Positions 51,601 to 60,600 of a stretch of DNA of 64,000 nucleotides are shown piece after piece (the first letter of the stretch is position 1; the number at the start of each line of letters is the position of its first letter). The notes beneath the pieces were generated by a model. That model was not told the origin of the DNA. It saw only the letters and a list, made by a program, of their open reading frames with translations, and ran no database searches. A program made the position numbers and the translations under genes. The stretch is taken from assembly GCF_000250635.1 (NCBI RefSeq), contig NC_016940.1, positions 3,472,501-3,536,500 on the forward strand. Direction: 5' to 3'. Source of the DNA: Saprospira grandis str. Lewin. Its GTDB lineage: Bacteria > Bacteroidota > Bacteroidia > Chitinophagales > Saprospiraceae.

Positions 51601-52071
51601 TATGGCGGCTACTCCGAGCCCTATAAACAACGACTCTACCGCCTACTGACCGAAAATAAGGAGCAGCTTTATCTACAAAAGCTGCATAGCAATCAGCCCC
51701 TAACCCTAGCCGAGGTAGAAGCCCTAGAACGCTTTATCCTCGAGCAAACCCAGGGCAAAAAAGAAGAGCTGCAAGCCGAACAAGGCGAGCTCTCTTTGGG
51801 CCGATTTATCCGCTCGATTATTGGGCTAGACCCCGCCGCCGTCCAAAGCACTTTTGCCGATTATCTGCAAGAACAAAAATGGAATGCCCAACAACTGGCC
51901 TTGGTCCAATTGATTGTGCAGCATTTTGTAACCAATGGCTATTTGCAACCCGAAGATATTACGGGCGAGCCCTTCAATCGCCATGGCAATTTGGTCGACC
52001 TCTTCGGTGGGCATGTTAAAGGCCTAGTAGAGCTGATTAAAGCCATAAATAAGAATACGGAGCCAGCTTAG
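48673..52071 (+). CDS. hsdR: Type I restriction enzyme, R subunit
   Basis: Motor and nuclease subunit of a type I restriction-modification complex. The start MSNFHFLKKEWPQL gives 1,132 residues; an ATG 15 codons upstream is less likely. Order: DUF4145-like helical domain (about 1-130), coiled coil (140-215, ERLKKIEEENQRLKEENAQ), HsdR-type PD-(D/E)XK nuclease (YADYVFFDE...ILEAKS with Glu278 and Lys280), SF2 helicase with Walker A ATGSGKT (Lys397) and DEAH (490-493), then LTATPQD and MLGRGTRLSP. The C-terminal part is the EcoEI-type assembly domain. hsdM starts 1.5 kb downstream, across repeat arrays and a transposase. The frame is intact. Confidence 0.95.
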   Translation: MSNFHFLKKEWPQLYTQAREAEKHLLTAPRTAAFYSRLTLELTVYWLYDHDEDLGQRYADETLFGLLQKPSFKQMLRPSMQRDLDYIRKIGNAAAHSAQAVSGEEAKEALKNVFRFMNWLARSYSANEAMPIHSWSDEHLPLGGSAQKELSRKELAKLEKSFEEKQKTILKELERLKKIEEENQRLKEENAQFKAQKERNRANMLKKGEEPGLAPEVRTEKESRELYINQMLREAGWNLKDHRQVVEEYTIHEMYPGRKGYADYVFFDEKGLPLAILEAKSITKDPEKGKEQAKLYADALERNTGRRPIIFLSNGLETTIIDDQFYKAERRILGFYSREELESLHYKHKNRKAIERVGPDPQIAGRPYQMQAVLSVNQALENRERAVLLSMATGSGKTRTAAALAKVLFENNWAKRILFLADRRTLVKQAQHAFKDHLENYSSISLLDKKEEGEEHARLVFSTYPTMLNYLNRTEERKFGIAQFDFIVVDEAHRSVYKKYKAIFDYFDAILIGLTATPQDQVDRDTYQLFHCPKNNPTFEYPLQEAVAANYLVPPIIIDGSTQITTEGVHYKDLSPAEKEEYEDSFMNEEEEEMPESIANSELDVRLFNAPTADKILHLLMEKGLKVEQGDKLGKTIIFAKNIKHAKFLKKRFDLLFPAQADLAETIYGSKDHVESLYDRFKDPRQLPQIAISVDMLDTGVDVPEIVNLVFYKKVRSHAKFWQMLGRGTRLSPDLFGPGQDKTFFYIFDVCDNVSFFEESFEKGQGSRSPSMEERAYKLKLEIAQALNHLDYQDDERFLAHQKALRDEAWQALMALDQHQIEVKAIYPLYKKYEQRSRWDQLNRKDLKEIVEELAPIAAQVDQDSDLGARRLDQMIWQLQLLFLKNKDRSKKANRLRESLDLLAQKGNIKQIREKAPLIKQLRQLGAIEALDFWGLEEARLELRELLRLLDKKQKQAIYSHFADELTGAEDREMQGYGGYSEPYKQRLYRLLTENKEQLYLQKLHSNQPLTLAEVEALERFILEQTQGKKEELQAEQGELSLGRFIRSIIGLDPAAVQSTFADYLQEQKWNAQQLALVQLIVQHFVTNGYLQPEDITGEPFNRHGNLVDLFGGHVKGLVELIKAINKNTEPA

Positions 52072-52088
52072 CGGGAAATCGTCCCCCT

Positions 52089-52643
52089 TTCGACGCCTAG
52101 GGACAAGCCCCCCTTTCTGCGCCTAGGGACAAGCCCCTAGGCTACCTTTTCAGACAGCCCTCTAAAGAGGGCCTTTGGATGCAGCTCTCTTCGCTACAAT
52201 GATTTAGCAAGGAAATACAAACAATTGAGGCCCTTTAGGGCTGACTCCATTGGATTAGCCTAGGGGCTTGTCCCTAGGCGACTAGCTGCGGCCTTTGGAT
52301 GCAGCTCTCTTCGCTACAATGATTTAGCAAGGAAATACAAACAATAGAGGCCCTTTAGGGCTGACTTCATTGGATTAGCCTAGGGGCTTGTCCCTAGGCG
52401 ACTAGCTGCGGCCTTTGGATGCAGCCCCTCTTCGCTATAATGACTTAGCAAGGAAATACAAACAATTGAGGCCCTTTAGGGCTGACTTCATTGGACTAGC
52501 CTAGGGGCTTGTCCCTAGGCGACTACCTACAGCCTTTGGATGCAGCTCTCTTCGCTACAATGATTTAGCAAGGAAATACAAACAATTGAGGCTCTTTAGG
52601 GCTGACTCCATTGGATTAGCCTAGGGGCTTGTCCCTAGATGAC
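52089..52643 (+). repeat. Array of four MITE-core units (120-bp period)
   Basis: GCCTTTGGATGCAGC(T/C) recurs at 52171, 52291, 52411 and 52532. Units carry TAGCCTAGGGGCTTGTCCCTAGG and a reverse-facing CCTAGGGACAAGCCCCTAGG at the left edge, plus GAGGCCCTTTAGGGCTGAC. These are the internal segment of the 275-bp MITE at 13754, but the IS256-type termini are missing, so the copies arose by tandem amplification rather than by transposition. Confidence 0.9.
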
Positions 52644-52653
52644 TATCGGCAGT

Positions 52654-53082
52654 TCATCTTACACCATATCGACTTTTTAAAAGCTTTAGTTCTAATTCAA
52701 AATCTCTTGTCTCATGATGTTTCTTTTGATTGAGAATGTAGTTTACCAATAGATTGATATTTTTGGGGTCTACAGAAAAAGCAGCATATCCTGCCTGCCA
52801 ATAAAAATTAGCTACAAATAAAGGCTCTCCTTTTATCCAATAACTAGACTTTGATTTTAATGTTTCTAGATATGCGCTAAGAGCTATTTGCTTAGATAAA
52901 TTACACAAAATATGAAGGTGGTCAACACTGCCTCCTATTGCTAAAATAGGAGAATCCATATCTTTACTTAACGCAATTATTTTTTGATGTAAAAAAAGCT
53001 CGATTTCTGGCAAAATCCATGGCTGCCTATATTTAGTTGTAAATATAATGTGGATGTAATTCTTCACTAATGATTGTCCCAT
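52654..53082 (-). CDS. IS200-like tyrosine (Y1) transposase, possibly RAYT type
   Basis: 142 residues. The HUH metal site appears as DHLHILCNL (about residues 54-62), and the probable catalytic Tyr is in LLVNYILNQKKHHE (about 113-126); WQAGYAAFSVDP is another family segment. It is a stand-alone transposase with no accessory tnpB and no clear IS ends. Such solitary copies are often RAYTs that mobilise palindromic REP elements. It is flanked on both sides by MITE-core arrays and lies within the hsd locus, opposite to it. The frame is intact. Confidence 0.9.
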   Translation of the reverse strand: MGQSLVKNYIHIIFTTKYRQPWILPEIELFLHQKIIALSKDMDSPILAIGGSVDHLHILCNLSKQIALSAYLETLKSKSSYWIKGEPLFVANFYWQAGYAAFSVDPKNINLLVNYILNQKKHHETRDFELELKLLKSRYGVR

Positions 53083-53220
53083 GAAATTGTTGTTTAAAGT
53101 ATAGCAACTAGCTAGTTAGCAAGTATTTACTTAGCCTCAATATAGGTAACTTACAGATAAAACTATTTTAATAAACAAATTTTTAACGAAAGATGTATTG
53201 GGAATGTCTCTAGGCGATTA

Positions 53221-53522
53221 TGGCCTCCCCCTTTCTGCGCCTAGGGACAAGCCCCTAGGCTACCTTTTCAGACAGCCCTCTAAAGAGGGCCTTTGGATGC
53301 AGCTCTCTTCGCTACAATGATTTAGCAAGGAAATACAAACAATAGAGGCCCTTTAGGGCTGACTCCATTGGATTAGCCTAGGGGCTTGTCCCTAGGCGAC
53401 TACCTACAGCCTTTGGATGCAGCTCTCTTCGCTACAATGATTTAGCAAGGAAATACAAACAATAGAGGCCCTTTAGGGCTGACTCCATTGGATTAGCCTA
53501 GGGGCTTGTCCCTAGGCGACTA
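53221..53522 (+). repeat. Array of two MITE-core units (120-bp period)
   Basis: Units at 53289 and 53409 are nearly identical to those at 52089-52643, with the same left edge CTGCGCCTAGGGACAAGCCCC. The similarity on both sides of the transposase makes a large direct repeat of about 300 bp. The T-less stretch CCCCCCCACAAAAACCCCCC follows before hsdM. Confidence 0.9.
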
Positions 53523-53605
53523 GCTGCCCCCCCACAAAAACCCCCCAACAAAAAAAACATCCCAACAAAAAACTTCCTATATTTCCCCCTCACAAAAATA
53601 GCTTT

Positions 53606-55111
53606 ATGATTACTGGAGAATTACGCAACGATATAGATAAAATTTGGAATTACTTCTGGTCGGGTGGGGTGACCAACCCCGTGACCGTGATCGAGCAACT
53701 GACTTACCTGATGTTTTTGCAGGAACTCGATAACCGCCAAAATGCACAAGACCAACTGGCCGCCCTCTTTGGCGAAGGCTATGAGAAAAAGGTCTTTTTT
53801 GAAGAGGATCAAGAAAGCCTCCGCTGGTCCAACCTCAAGGAGATGACCCCAGAAGCCCGCTTCGAAAAGATGCGCGATGAGGTTTTTCCCTTTATGCGAG
53901 AAGAACTCTCTCAAGGAAAGTCTAAGGAGAATGTCTCGATTTTTGCCCGATATATGCAAAATGCTAGCTTCATGATCCCCTCCGCTAAGTTGCTGGATCA
54001 GGTGGTGTTGGCCCTTTCTTCGGTCAATTATAAGGACTCAGATACCAAGGGTGACCTCTATGAATATCTCTTGTCTAAACTCTCTTCGGCTGGGAAAAAT
54101 GGGCAGTTCCGCACGCCCCGACATATCATCCGCCTGATGGTGGATATGATGCAACCCAATGTACAAGATACCATTTGCGACCCCTCGGCGGGTACTGCGG
54201 GCTTTTTGGTGGAGGCCGCCGATTATGTCCGCAAAAACCATCAAGAGGCCTTGGTCAAAAGCGAAAACCAGGCGCATTTCCGCAGCAAGATGTTCTCGGC
54301 CCTAGAGTTTGACCCCACTATGGTCCGTGTGGGCGCCATGAACCTTTTTGTGCACGGCATCGAGCAGCCTTTGTTGCGCGATATCAATGCGCTTTCGCCC
54401 CGAAATGCCGACCTAGAAGAGAGTTGCTCGCTCATCCTCGCCAATCCGCCTTTTAAGGGGACGGTGGACAAGGATGATTTGGATGAGGAACTGACGAAGG
54501 TAGTCAAAACAAAGAAGTCGGAGTTGCTCTTTTTGGCCCAAATTCTTCGCCTACTCAAAAATGGCGGTAGAGCGGCGGTCATTATCCCCGATGGCGTCCT
54601 CTTTGGCAGCAGCAAGGCCCATAAGGAAATCCGCAAGCAGTTGGTGGAAAATCAGGAGCTACAGGCCGTTATTTCTATGCCTTCGGGCGTTTTCAAACCC
54701 TATGCGGGGGTCAGCACGGCCATCCTAATTTTTACCAAAACCAATGCGGGCGGCACCGATAAGGTCTGGTTCTACGATATGCAGGCCGATGGCTTTTCGC
54801 TAGATGATAAGCGGCAGTTTTTGGGCAAAGAGGGCCAAGCCCAGAGCCATGAAGAGAATAACCTGCCCGATATTTTGCAACGCTGGGCCAAGCTGGAAGA
54901 GGAGGACAACCGCAGCCGTACCGATCAGTCCTTTATGGTGCCCCTTGCTGAGCTACAAGAAAATGATTATGATCTCTCGATCAACCGCTATAAGGAGATT
55001 CAGTATGAGGCGGTGGCCTATGATCCGCCCCAAGAGATTATCCAAAAGATTCAGCAGGATTTACAAAGCAGCCTAAAAGAACTTTCTGATTTGCAGCAGC
55101 TTTTAGATTAG
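53606..55111 (+). CDS. hsdM: Type I restriction-modification system, M subunit
   Basis: N6-adenine methyltransferase subunit; with HsdS it makes the host-protecting methylase. 501 residues. The N-terminal HsdM_N helices (about 1-130) precede the catalytic domain: motif I DPSAGTAGFL (192-201) binds SAM and NPPF (280-283) is the active-site loop. GRAAVIIPDGVLFGS is also typical. Unlike the methylase-like gene at 15981, all motifs are canonical, so this one should be active. hsdS begins 215 bp later, beyond GCE copy 17. Confidence 0.97.
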   Translation: MITGELRNDIDKIWNYFWSGGVTNPVTVIEQLTYLMFLQELDNRQNAQDQLAALFGEGYEKKVFFEEDQESLRWSNLKEMTPEARFEKMRDEVFPFMREELSQGKSKENVSIFARYMQNASFMIPSAKLLDQVVLALSSVNYKDSDTKGDLYEYLLSKLSSAGKNGQFRTPRHIIRLMVDMMQPNVQDTICDPSAGTAGFLVEAADYVRKNHQEALVKSENQAHFRSKMFSALEFDPTMVRVGAMNLFVHGIEQPLLRDINALSPRNADLEESCSLILANPPFKGTVDKDDLDEELTKVVKTKKSELLFLAQILRLLKNGGRAAVIIPDGVLFGSSKAHKEIRKQLVENQELQAVISMPSGVFKPYAGVSTAILIFTKTNAGGTDKVWFYDMQADGFSLDDKRQFLGKEGQAQSHEENNLPDILQRWAKLEEEDNRSRTDQSFMVPLAELQENDYDLSINRYKEIQYEAVAYDPPQEIIQKIQQDLQSSLKELSDLQQLLD

Positions 55112-55119
55112 TTTTTTTT

Positions 55120-55249
55120 GGGGCCCGCGGCCGCCCTTCAATTTGGGGCGGCCGCCGCTATGCTGCGGGGCTCGCAGGTCTGCTCGGCCCTGCGGCGGCT
55201 TCGCCGCCTGGGTCTGGCCTGACGGCCACCCGCTCCGCAGCGCTGGGCC
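55120..55249 (+). repeat. GC-rich intergenic element, GCE copy 17
   Basis: Sits between hsdM and hsdS, starting eight T after the hsdM stop. GGGGCCCGCGGCCG variant with insert GCGGCCGCCCTTCAATTTGGGGCGGCCGC and right end CAGCGCTGGGCC. Confidence 0.88.
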
Positions 55250-55326
55250 AACGGCCCTGTCGGGCCCAAGGGGGCTGCGCCCCCTTGCTGCTGAGGCCCA
55301 ATTGTTTAGCCAAATAAATCAAAGAA

Positions 55327-56421
55327 ATGAAGAAGAGAGATTGGAAAAAGGTAAAGCTGGGGGATTTAATGCTGAAGCGAAATAAGTCTGTAAATCCTGC
55401 AAAGTTTAAAGAGGAGTTTTTTGAGCTATATAGTATACCCGCTTATTCCACAGAACAAGCTGAAATAATCCAGGGCAGTAGCATAGGTTCGTCCAAAAAA
55501 ACTGTAGAGGAAGATGATGTATTACTGTCTCGTATTGTTCCACATATACAGCGTTGTTGGATTGTACCTGAGAAAAAAGAGTTAAGACAAATTGCTTCTG
55601 GAGAATGGATAGTTTTTAGATCAGAAAAGGTGCTTTCAAATTATTTGCGCTTCTTTCTACTATCAAAGCCATTTCATAAAAGGTTTATGGGAACTGTAAG
55701 AGGTGTAGGAGGCTCTTTAATGAGGGCAGACCCTAAACAAGTTGCAGATTTCCAAATCCCCCTTCCCCCCTTAGCAGAGCAAAAGGCCATAGCGGCCCAG
55801 CTCGATCGGGCGGATAAGCTACGGCAGGCCTTGGCCCAAAGCCTAGCGGATTATGATCGTTTGCTGGCGGCCAGCTTTCTGGATATGTTTGGGGATCCTG
55901 TGCTCAATCCTAAGGGCTGGGAGGTTGTGAAGTTTACAGATGTAGTTGTTTTAAAGAGGGGGTTTGATTTACCATTGAAGTCTCGTATAAAAGGTAAATA
56001 TCCTATTATAGCATCTAATGGTCCTTTAGATTACCATAATGAATACAAAGTTAAGGGGCCTGGTGTTGTTACTGGACGTTCTGGTACGATAGGAAATGTA
56101 TTTTATATTGAGGATGATTACTGGCCTCTTAACACTTCACTGTATGCAGAGGATTTAAGAGGGAATAATCCAATATACTTATACTTTTTATTACAGTTTT
56201 TTAGATTAGATCGCTTTAAAAGAGGGTCTGGAGTTCCAACACTTAATAGAAATCTTGTTCATCGAGAAAATTTATTTAATGTTCCACTCTCTTTACAGCA
56301 GCAATTTGCGCAATTGGTAGAGCGGATAGAGCGGCAAAAGGCGCTCATTCAGTCGGCCCAGCAATCGGCGGAGGATTTATTTGGGGCCTTATTGCAGGCC
56401 TACTTTTATGAGGGAAAATAG
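55327..56421 (+). CDS. hsdS: Type I restriction-modification system, specificity subunit
   Basis: 364 residues, near the lower end for the family. Two target-recognition domains (about 1-140 and 195-320), each followed by a conserved coiled-coil spacer: PLPPLAEQKAIAAQLDRADKLRQAL (about 138-165) and VPLSLQQQFAQLVERIERQKALIQ (about 315-340). Each domain would read half of the bipartite DNA site. The recognition domains are AT-rich while the spacers use GC-rich codons like hsdM, a mosaic expected if recognition domains were swapped in. Its target sequence cannot be predicted from sequence. Confidence 0.93.
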   Translation: MKKRDWKKVKLGDLMLKRNKSVNPAKFKEEFFELYSIPAYSTEQAEIIQGSSIGSSKKTVEEDDVLLSRIVPHIQRCWIVPEKKELRQIASGEWIVFRSEKVLSNYLRFFLLSKPFHKRFMGTVRGVGGSLMRADPKQVADFQIPLPPLAEQKAIAAQLDRADKLRQALAQSLADYDRLLAASFLDMFGDPVLNPKGWEVVKFTDVVVLKRGFDLPLKSRIKGKYPIIASNGPLDYHNEYKVKGPGVVTGRSGTIGNVFYIEDDYWPLNTSLYAEDLRGNNPIYLYFLLQFFRLDRFKRGSGVPTLNRNLVHRENLFNVPLSLQQQFAQLVERIERQKALIQSAQQSAEDLFGALLQAYFYEGK

Positions 56422-56436
56422 GATAGACATGCAGGA

Positions 56437-56466
56437 GGTCCAAACCGAGGGGTTTGGGCCTTTTTT
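56437..56466 (+). terminator. Terminator after hsdS
   Basis: GGTCCAAACC and GGTTTGGGCC pair around GAGG (one wobble), followed by six T. It lies 15 bp past the hsdS stop. Confidence 0.85.
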
Positions 56467-56477
56467 GTTGCCTGCGG

Positions 56478-56727
56478 CCCCTTCCTGCGCCTAGGGACAA
56501 GCCCCTAGGCTAGCTTTTTCAGACAGCCCTCTAAAGAGGGCCTTTGGATAAGGTTCTTCTCTGCTATAATCATTTATCAAGACCTTATACATCAATAGTT
56601 GAGGCCCTCGCAGAGGGCTGACTCCATTAGATTAGCCTAGGGGCTTGTCCCTAGGCGACTATTGGCCAAATCCTAACAAGCTAAAAGCCCAAATTTTATT
56701 CTAATACACAAAATCCTGAACAGTCCC
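56478..56727 (+). mobile_element. MITE lacking its left terminus
   Basis: Matches the MITE at 13754-14028 from GCCTAGGGACAAGCCCCTAGG onward, including GCCCTCTAAAGAGGGC and the right end ACACAAAATCCTGAACAGTCCC. The left 30 bases with the opposite terminus are replaced by unrelated sequence, so it should be immobile. Confidence 0.88.
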
Positions 56728-56737
56728 TACAGTCTCC

Positions 56738-57133
56738 CTGAACCAGTTCGGTCTGGGGGTGAACCAGTTCGGTCTAGAGGTGAACCAGTTCGGTCTGGAG
56801 GTGAACCAGTTCGGTCTAGAGGTGAACCAGTTCGGTCTGGAGGTGAACCAGTTCGGTCTGGAGGTGAACCAGTTCGGTCTGGAGGTGAACCAGTTCGGTC
56901 TGGAGGTGAACCAGTTCGGTCTGGAGGTGAACCAGTTCGGTCTGGAGGTGAACCAGTTCGGTCTGGAGGTGAACCAGTTCGGTCTGGGGGTGAACCAGTT
57001 CGGTCTGGAGGTGAACCAGTTCGGTCTGGGGGTGAACCAGTTCGGTCTGGAGGTGAACCAGTTCGGTCTGGGGGTGAACCAGTTCGGTCTGGAGGTGAAC
57101 CAGTTCGGTCTGGAGGTGAACCAGTTCGGTATT
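56738..57133 (+). repeat. Tandem array, about 19 copies of a 21-bp unit
   Basis: The unit is GTGAACCAGTTCGGTCTGGAG, with G/A changes near its end. The period of 21 keeps one frame open (VNQFGLE repeats), which gives a false 132-residue ORF; nothing else supports translation. It begins about ten bases after the MITE terminus. Confidence 0.92.
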
Positions 57134-57146
57134 TTACCGAACTTTT
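57123..57146 (+). terminator. Hairpin capping the 21-bp array
   Basis: The last repeat's AGTTCGGTA pairs with TACCGAACT around TTT, followed by TTT. It is a terminator-like structure built partly from the repeat. Confidence 0.55.
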
Positions 57147-57245
57147 GCCCTTTTTGATTTTGTTACATTATTTTCATTTTTAACAATTTCCTAACAATTG
57201 GGGCAAAAATCCCTATTTCTGCAGCCTAAAGGCCGCAGGGCCGAG

Positions 57246-57470
57246 CTGTAGGTTGAAACCTACAGCCAATTAACGAATGCATTTTAATATAGTATGGAGG
57301 GTTAAAACCCTCCATAAATAAACATCTTTTGGGCTGTTAAAAGCTGTGAAGATGATCAGGGCGTATAGACCAGAATGGGAATGAGTTAATTGTATGAGGG
57401 TTTCAACCCTCATACATATATCATTGCGTAGCAATACCAAAGGTTGTCTGGCTGTAGGTTTCAACCTACA
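57246..57470 (+). repeat. Hairpin modules of the GGTTGAAACC type
   Basis: CTGTAGGTTGAAACCTACAG with the linker CCAATTAACGAATG, GGAGGGTTAAAACCCTCC, TATGAGGGTTTCAACCCTCATA, and CTGTAGGTTTCAACCTACAG. The first two and their linkers match the modules at 4666 and 6944. No gene lies in 57158-57680. Confidence 0.85.
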
Positions 57471-57499
57471 GGCCCAGATAGCAGGCCCGAAGGGCCGCA

Positions 57500-57620
57500 G
57501 GCCTAGCGATGTGCAGCAGTGGCCGTCAGGCCAGACCCAGCGGGCTAAGCCCGCGCAGGGCCGAGCGAGCAGCGAGCTGCGGAACGTAGCGCCGCAAGGC
57601 AAAGCCGCAGCGGAGGCCCC
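57500..57620 (-). repeat. GC-rich intergenic element, GCE copy 18
   Basis: Reverse orientation, GGCCTAGCGATGTG to GGAGGCCCC, then CAAAAAAC. Inserts are GGCCGTCAGGCC and GCGGGCTAAGCCCGC. It directly abuts the dnaE terminator. Confidence 0.87.
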
Positions 57621-57629
57621 CAAAAAACA

Positions 57630-57663
57630 AAAACGCCTGAGCAAGTCGCCCAGGCGTTTTTTC
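57630..57663 (-). terminator. Terminator after dnaE
   Basis: AAAACGCCTG and CAGGCGTTTT pair around an 11-base loop; on the minus strand the stem is followed by TTTTGTTTTTTG. It lies 19 bp after the stop. Confidence 0.85.
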
Positions 57664-57681
57664 TTAAATCGTCTAGCTCTC

Positions 57682-60600
57682 CTAAGAACTCAACTTATAC
57701 TCTAGCCCCAATTTTTTCAGAGCATCCACAAAGGCGTCATCGGCACTAATGCGGCGATTTTTGGACAGTAGTGTAAGTTTTAGCCGTTCTTCTAGGTCCA
57801 GCAAATTGACCTCCAGCTCTTGTTCGCCGGGGTGTTTGCTACAGACATAATCCAGTTGTTCCATCAGTTGCTCATTGAGTTGTTGGATGGGCAAATTGAT
57901 GGTCACCCCACGGATTTTCTCCTCAGAAACGGCATCCATCAGGCGGATTTCATTGATGCGGAGCTCAAACTCATGCGGATTATTCCAGCGGGGTTGATAT
58001 TTCCCTTTGATATAAATGACGGCATCCAGATTGAGCAGATGGCGGAACTTCAGGTAGTTTTCGCCAAAAAGGCCCATGCGGTAGCGGCCCGTATAATCCT
58101 CTACGGTAACAAAGGCAAAGGATTTCCCTTTTTTAGAGACTCGATGCTCTACCTCATCTACGATTCCGCCAATGGCCATTTCTCGGTTTTTGTATTGGTC
58201 CATCTCATTGATGGGCTTACAGAGTCGCTGCACGGCTAGTTTGTAGTCATCTAGCGGATGGCCCGAAAGATAGAAACCGGCCACCTCTTTCTCCTTTTTC
58301 AGGCGGGTCAACAAGGGCCAAGGATCGGCCTCGGGGACCTTGGGTGGGGGCATGCTTTCCTCCATGGCGGTGGCGCCAAAAAGCGACTGACTAAAGTCGT
58401 TTTTCTGCTTCTGAAAGGCGTTACCATACTTAATCACGGCCTCCAAATAGCTTTGGCGCTCATCATAGGGGGCAAAATAAGCGGCTCGAGGCAGGCCAAA
58501 GGCATCCATGGCGCCGCCCAAGACCAAACTTTCAAAGCATCGGCGGTTGGCAGCCCGCAGATTGATGCGCTGGGTCATATCGACCAGATCCGTGAAAGCC
58601 GCTTCTTCTCTGGCTTCCAAAATAGCTTCTACGGGGCCTTGGCCCACCCCCTTTAGGGCCGAAAGCCCAAAGCGGATGCGCCCCTTGGGGGTGGCATAGA
58701 AGTCGAGCTTACTTTCATTGACATCTGGCCCCAGAACATCTACGCCCTGCGCCTTACATTCGGCAATGAAGAAACTCACACTCTCCATATTATCCTTGTT
58801 GTGGGAAAGGACCGAAGCCATAAATTCCGCAGGATAATGCGCTTTGAGGTAGGCCGTCTGAAAGGCCACAAAGGCATAGCAGGTAGAATGCGATTTATTA
58901 AAGGCATAAGAGGCAAAGGCCTCCCAGTCTTGCCAGATCTTTTTGAGGACATCCTTGGGGTGGCCCCGTTCTACTCCGCCTTTTTCAAACTTGGGAAACA
59001 TCTGATCAATGAGCTTTTTCTTCTTTTTTCCCATCGCTTTACGCAGGGTATCGGCTTCGCCCTTACTAAAGCCAGCCAATTTCTGCGAAAGCAACATCAC
59101 TTGCTCCTGATAGACGGTAATTCCATAGGTTTCGGCCAGATATTCTTCCATATCGGGCAAATCGTAAACAATGGGTTTGCGGCCATGCTTCCGATCAATA
59201 AATTCGGGGATATACTGCAAGGGCCCCGGACGATAAAGGGCGTTCATGGCAATAAGATCCGCAAAGGTGGTGGGCTCCAAGGCCCGCATATGCTTTTGCA
59301 TACCCGCGGATTCATACTGGAAAATCCCCACAGTTTCTCCTCGCTGAAAGAGCTCATAGGTTTTGGGGTCATCCAAGGGCAGTTCATCGGGCTCTATGTC
59401 TACGCCATGGTTTTCCTTAATCATGGCCACGGCATCTTTGATGATGCTCAGGGTTTTGAGGCCCAAAAAGTCCATCTTGAGCAAGCCGGCATCCTCGGCC
59501 ACGGAGTTGTCAAACTGCGAGACCAGGAGGTTAGAGTCCTTGGCTACGGTCACCGGGACGTAGTTGGTAATATCGTCGGGCGTAATCACCACCCCACAGG
59601 CGTGAATGCCCGTACTTCGGATAGAGCCCTCTAGCTTTTTTGCATTGCGGATCATCTCGCCAATAGTGTCTTGGCCTGCGGCCAATTGGCGGAACTCCTC
59701 GGCCTGGGCTTTTTCATCACTATTGAGCTTGCCCAATAGCTTGGGATCTACCCCATCTTTGCCCAATACCTTTTTGAGGGTGGCGCTCAGATGAGAAGGG
59801 AAGGTCTTGGCCACTCGATCCACCTCGGGCAGGGGCACATCCATTACTCGACCCACATCTCGCAAAGAAGAGCGGGCCGCCATAGAGCCATAAGTAATAA
59901 TTTGGGCCACTTGGTTTTGGCCATATTTATCAATGACGTACTGAATCACTTTCTCCCGACCCACATCATCAAAGTCAATATCAATATCGGGCATAGATAC
60001 CCGACTCGGATTGAGGAAACGCTCAAATAGGAGGTCGTACTTAATGGGGTCCACATTGGTAATCCCCACACAATAGGCCACGGCAGAACCCGCAGCAGAA
60101 CCCCGACCTGGCCCCACCGATACCTTTAATTCTCTGGCTACGGTGGTAAAATCTTGCACAATTAGGAAGTAGCCAGGATAACCCGACTGCCGAATCACCT
60201 CCAGCTCAAAGTCCAAACGTTCCTTAATGGCAGGCGTGATGCTTCCATAACGACGCTTGGCGCCCTCATAGGTCAAATGCCGCAGATAATCATCCTGCGT
60301 CTTAAACTCTTGGGGCAGGGGGAAGGCCGGCAAAAGGACATCTCGGGCCAGCTTGAGCTTGTCAATTTTGTCATAGATTTCCATGGTGTTCGCAATCGAA
60401 TCGGGCCGATCTAAGAACAAGTTGTTCATCTGCTGCCGACTCTTAAAATAGTAGTCAGAACTGGAAAACTTAAAGCGTTTTTCATCCTGTACCAAAGAGC
60501 CCGTATTGATACAAAGCAACATATCGTGGGCGGTCCAATCGTCTTCTTCTACATAATGAGAGTCGTTGGTAGCAATGACTTTTACATCGTATTTTTTGGC

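Noticed and set aside
52089-53522. CRISPR-like regular repeats near hsd genes
   Set aside because: Units of 120 bp are repeated along their full length and match the MITE interior; no spacers.
56759-57157. 132-residue VNQFGLE-repeat frame
   Set aside because: It is produced by the 21-bp tandem repeat and runs straight out into non-coding sequence; nothing suggests translation.
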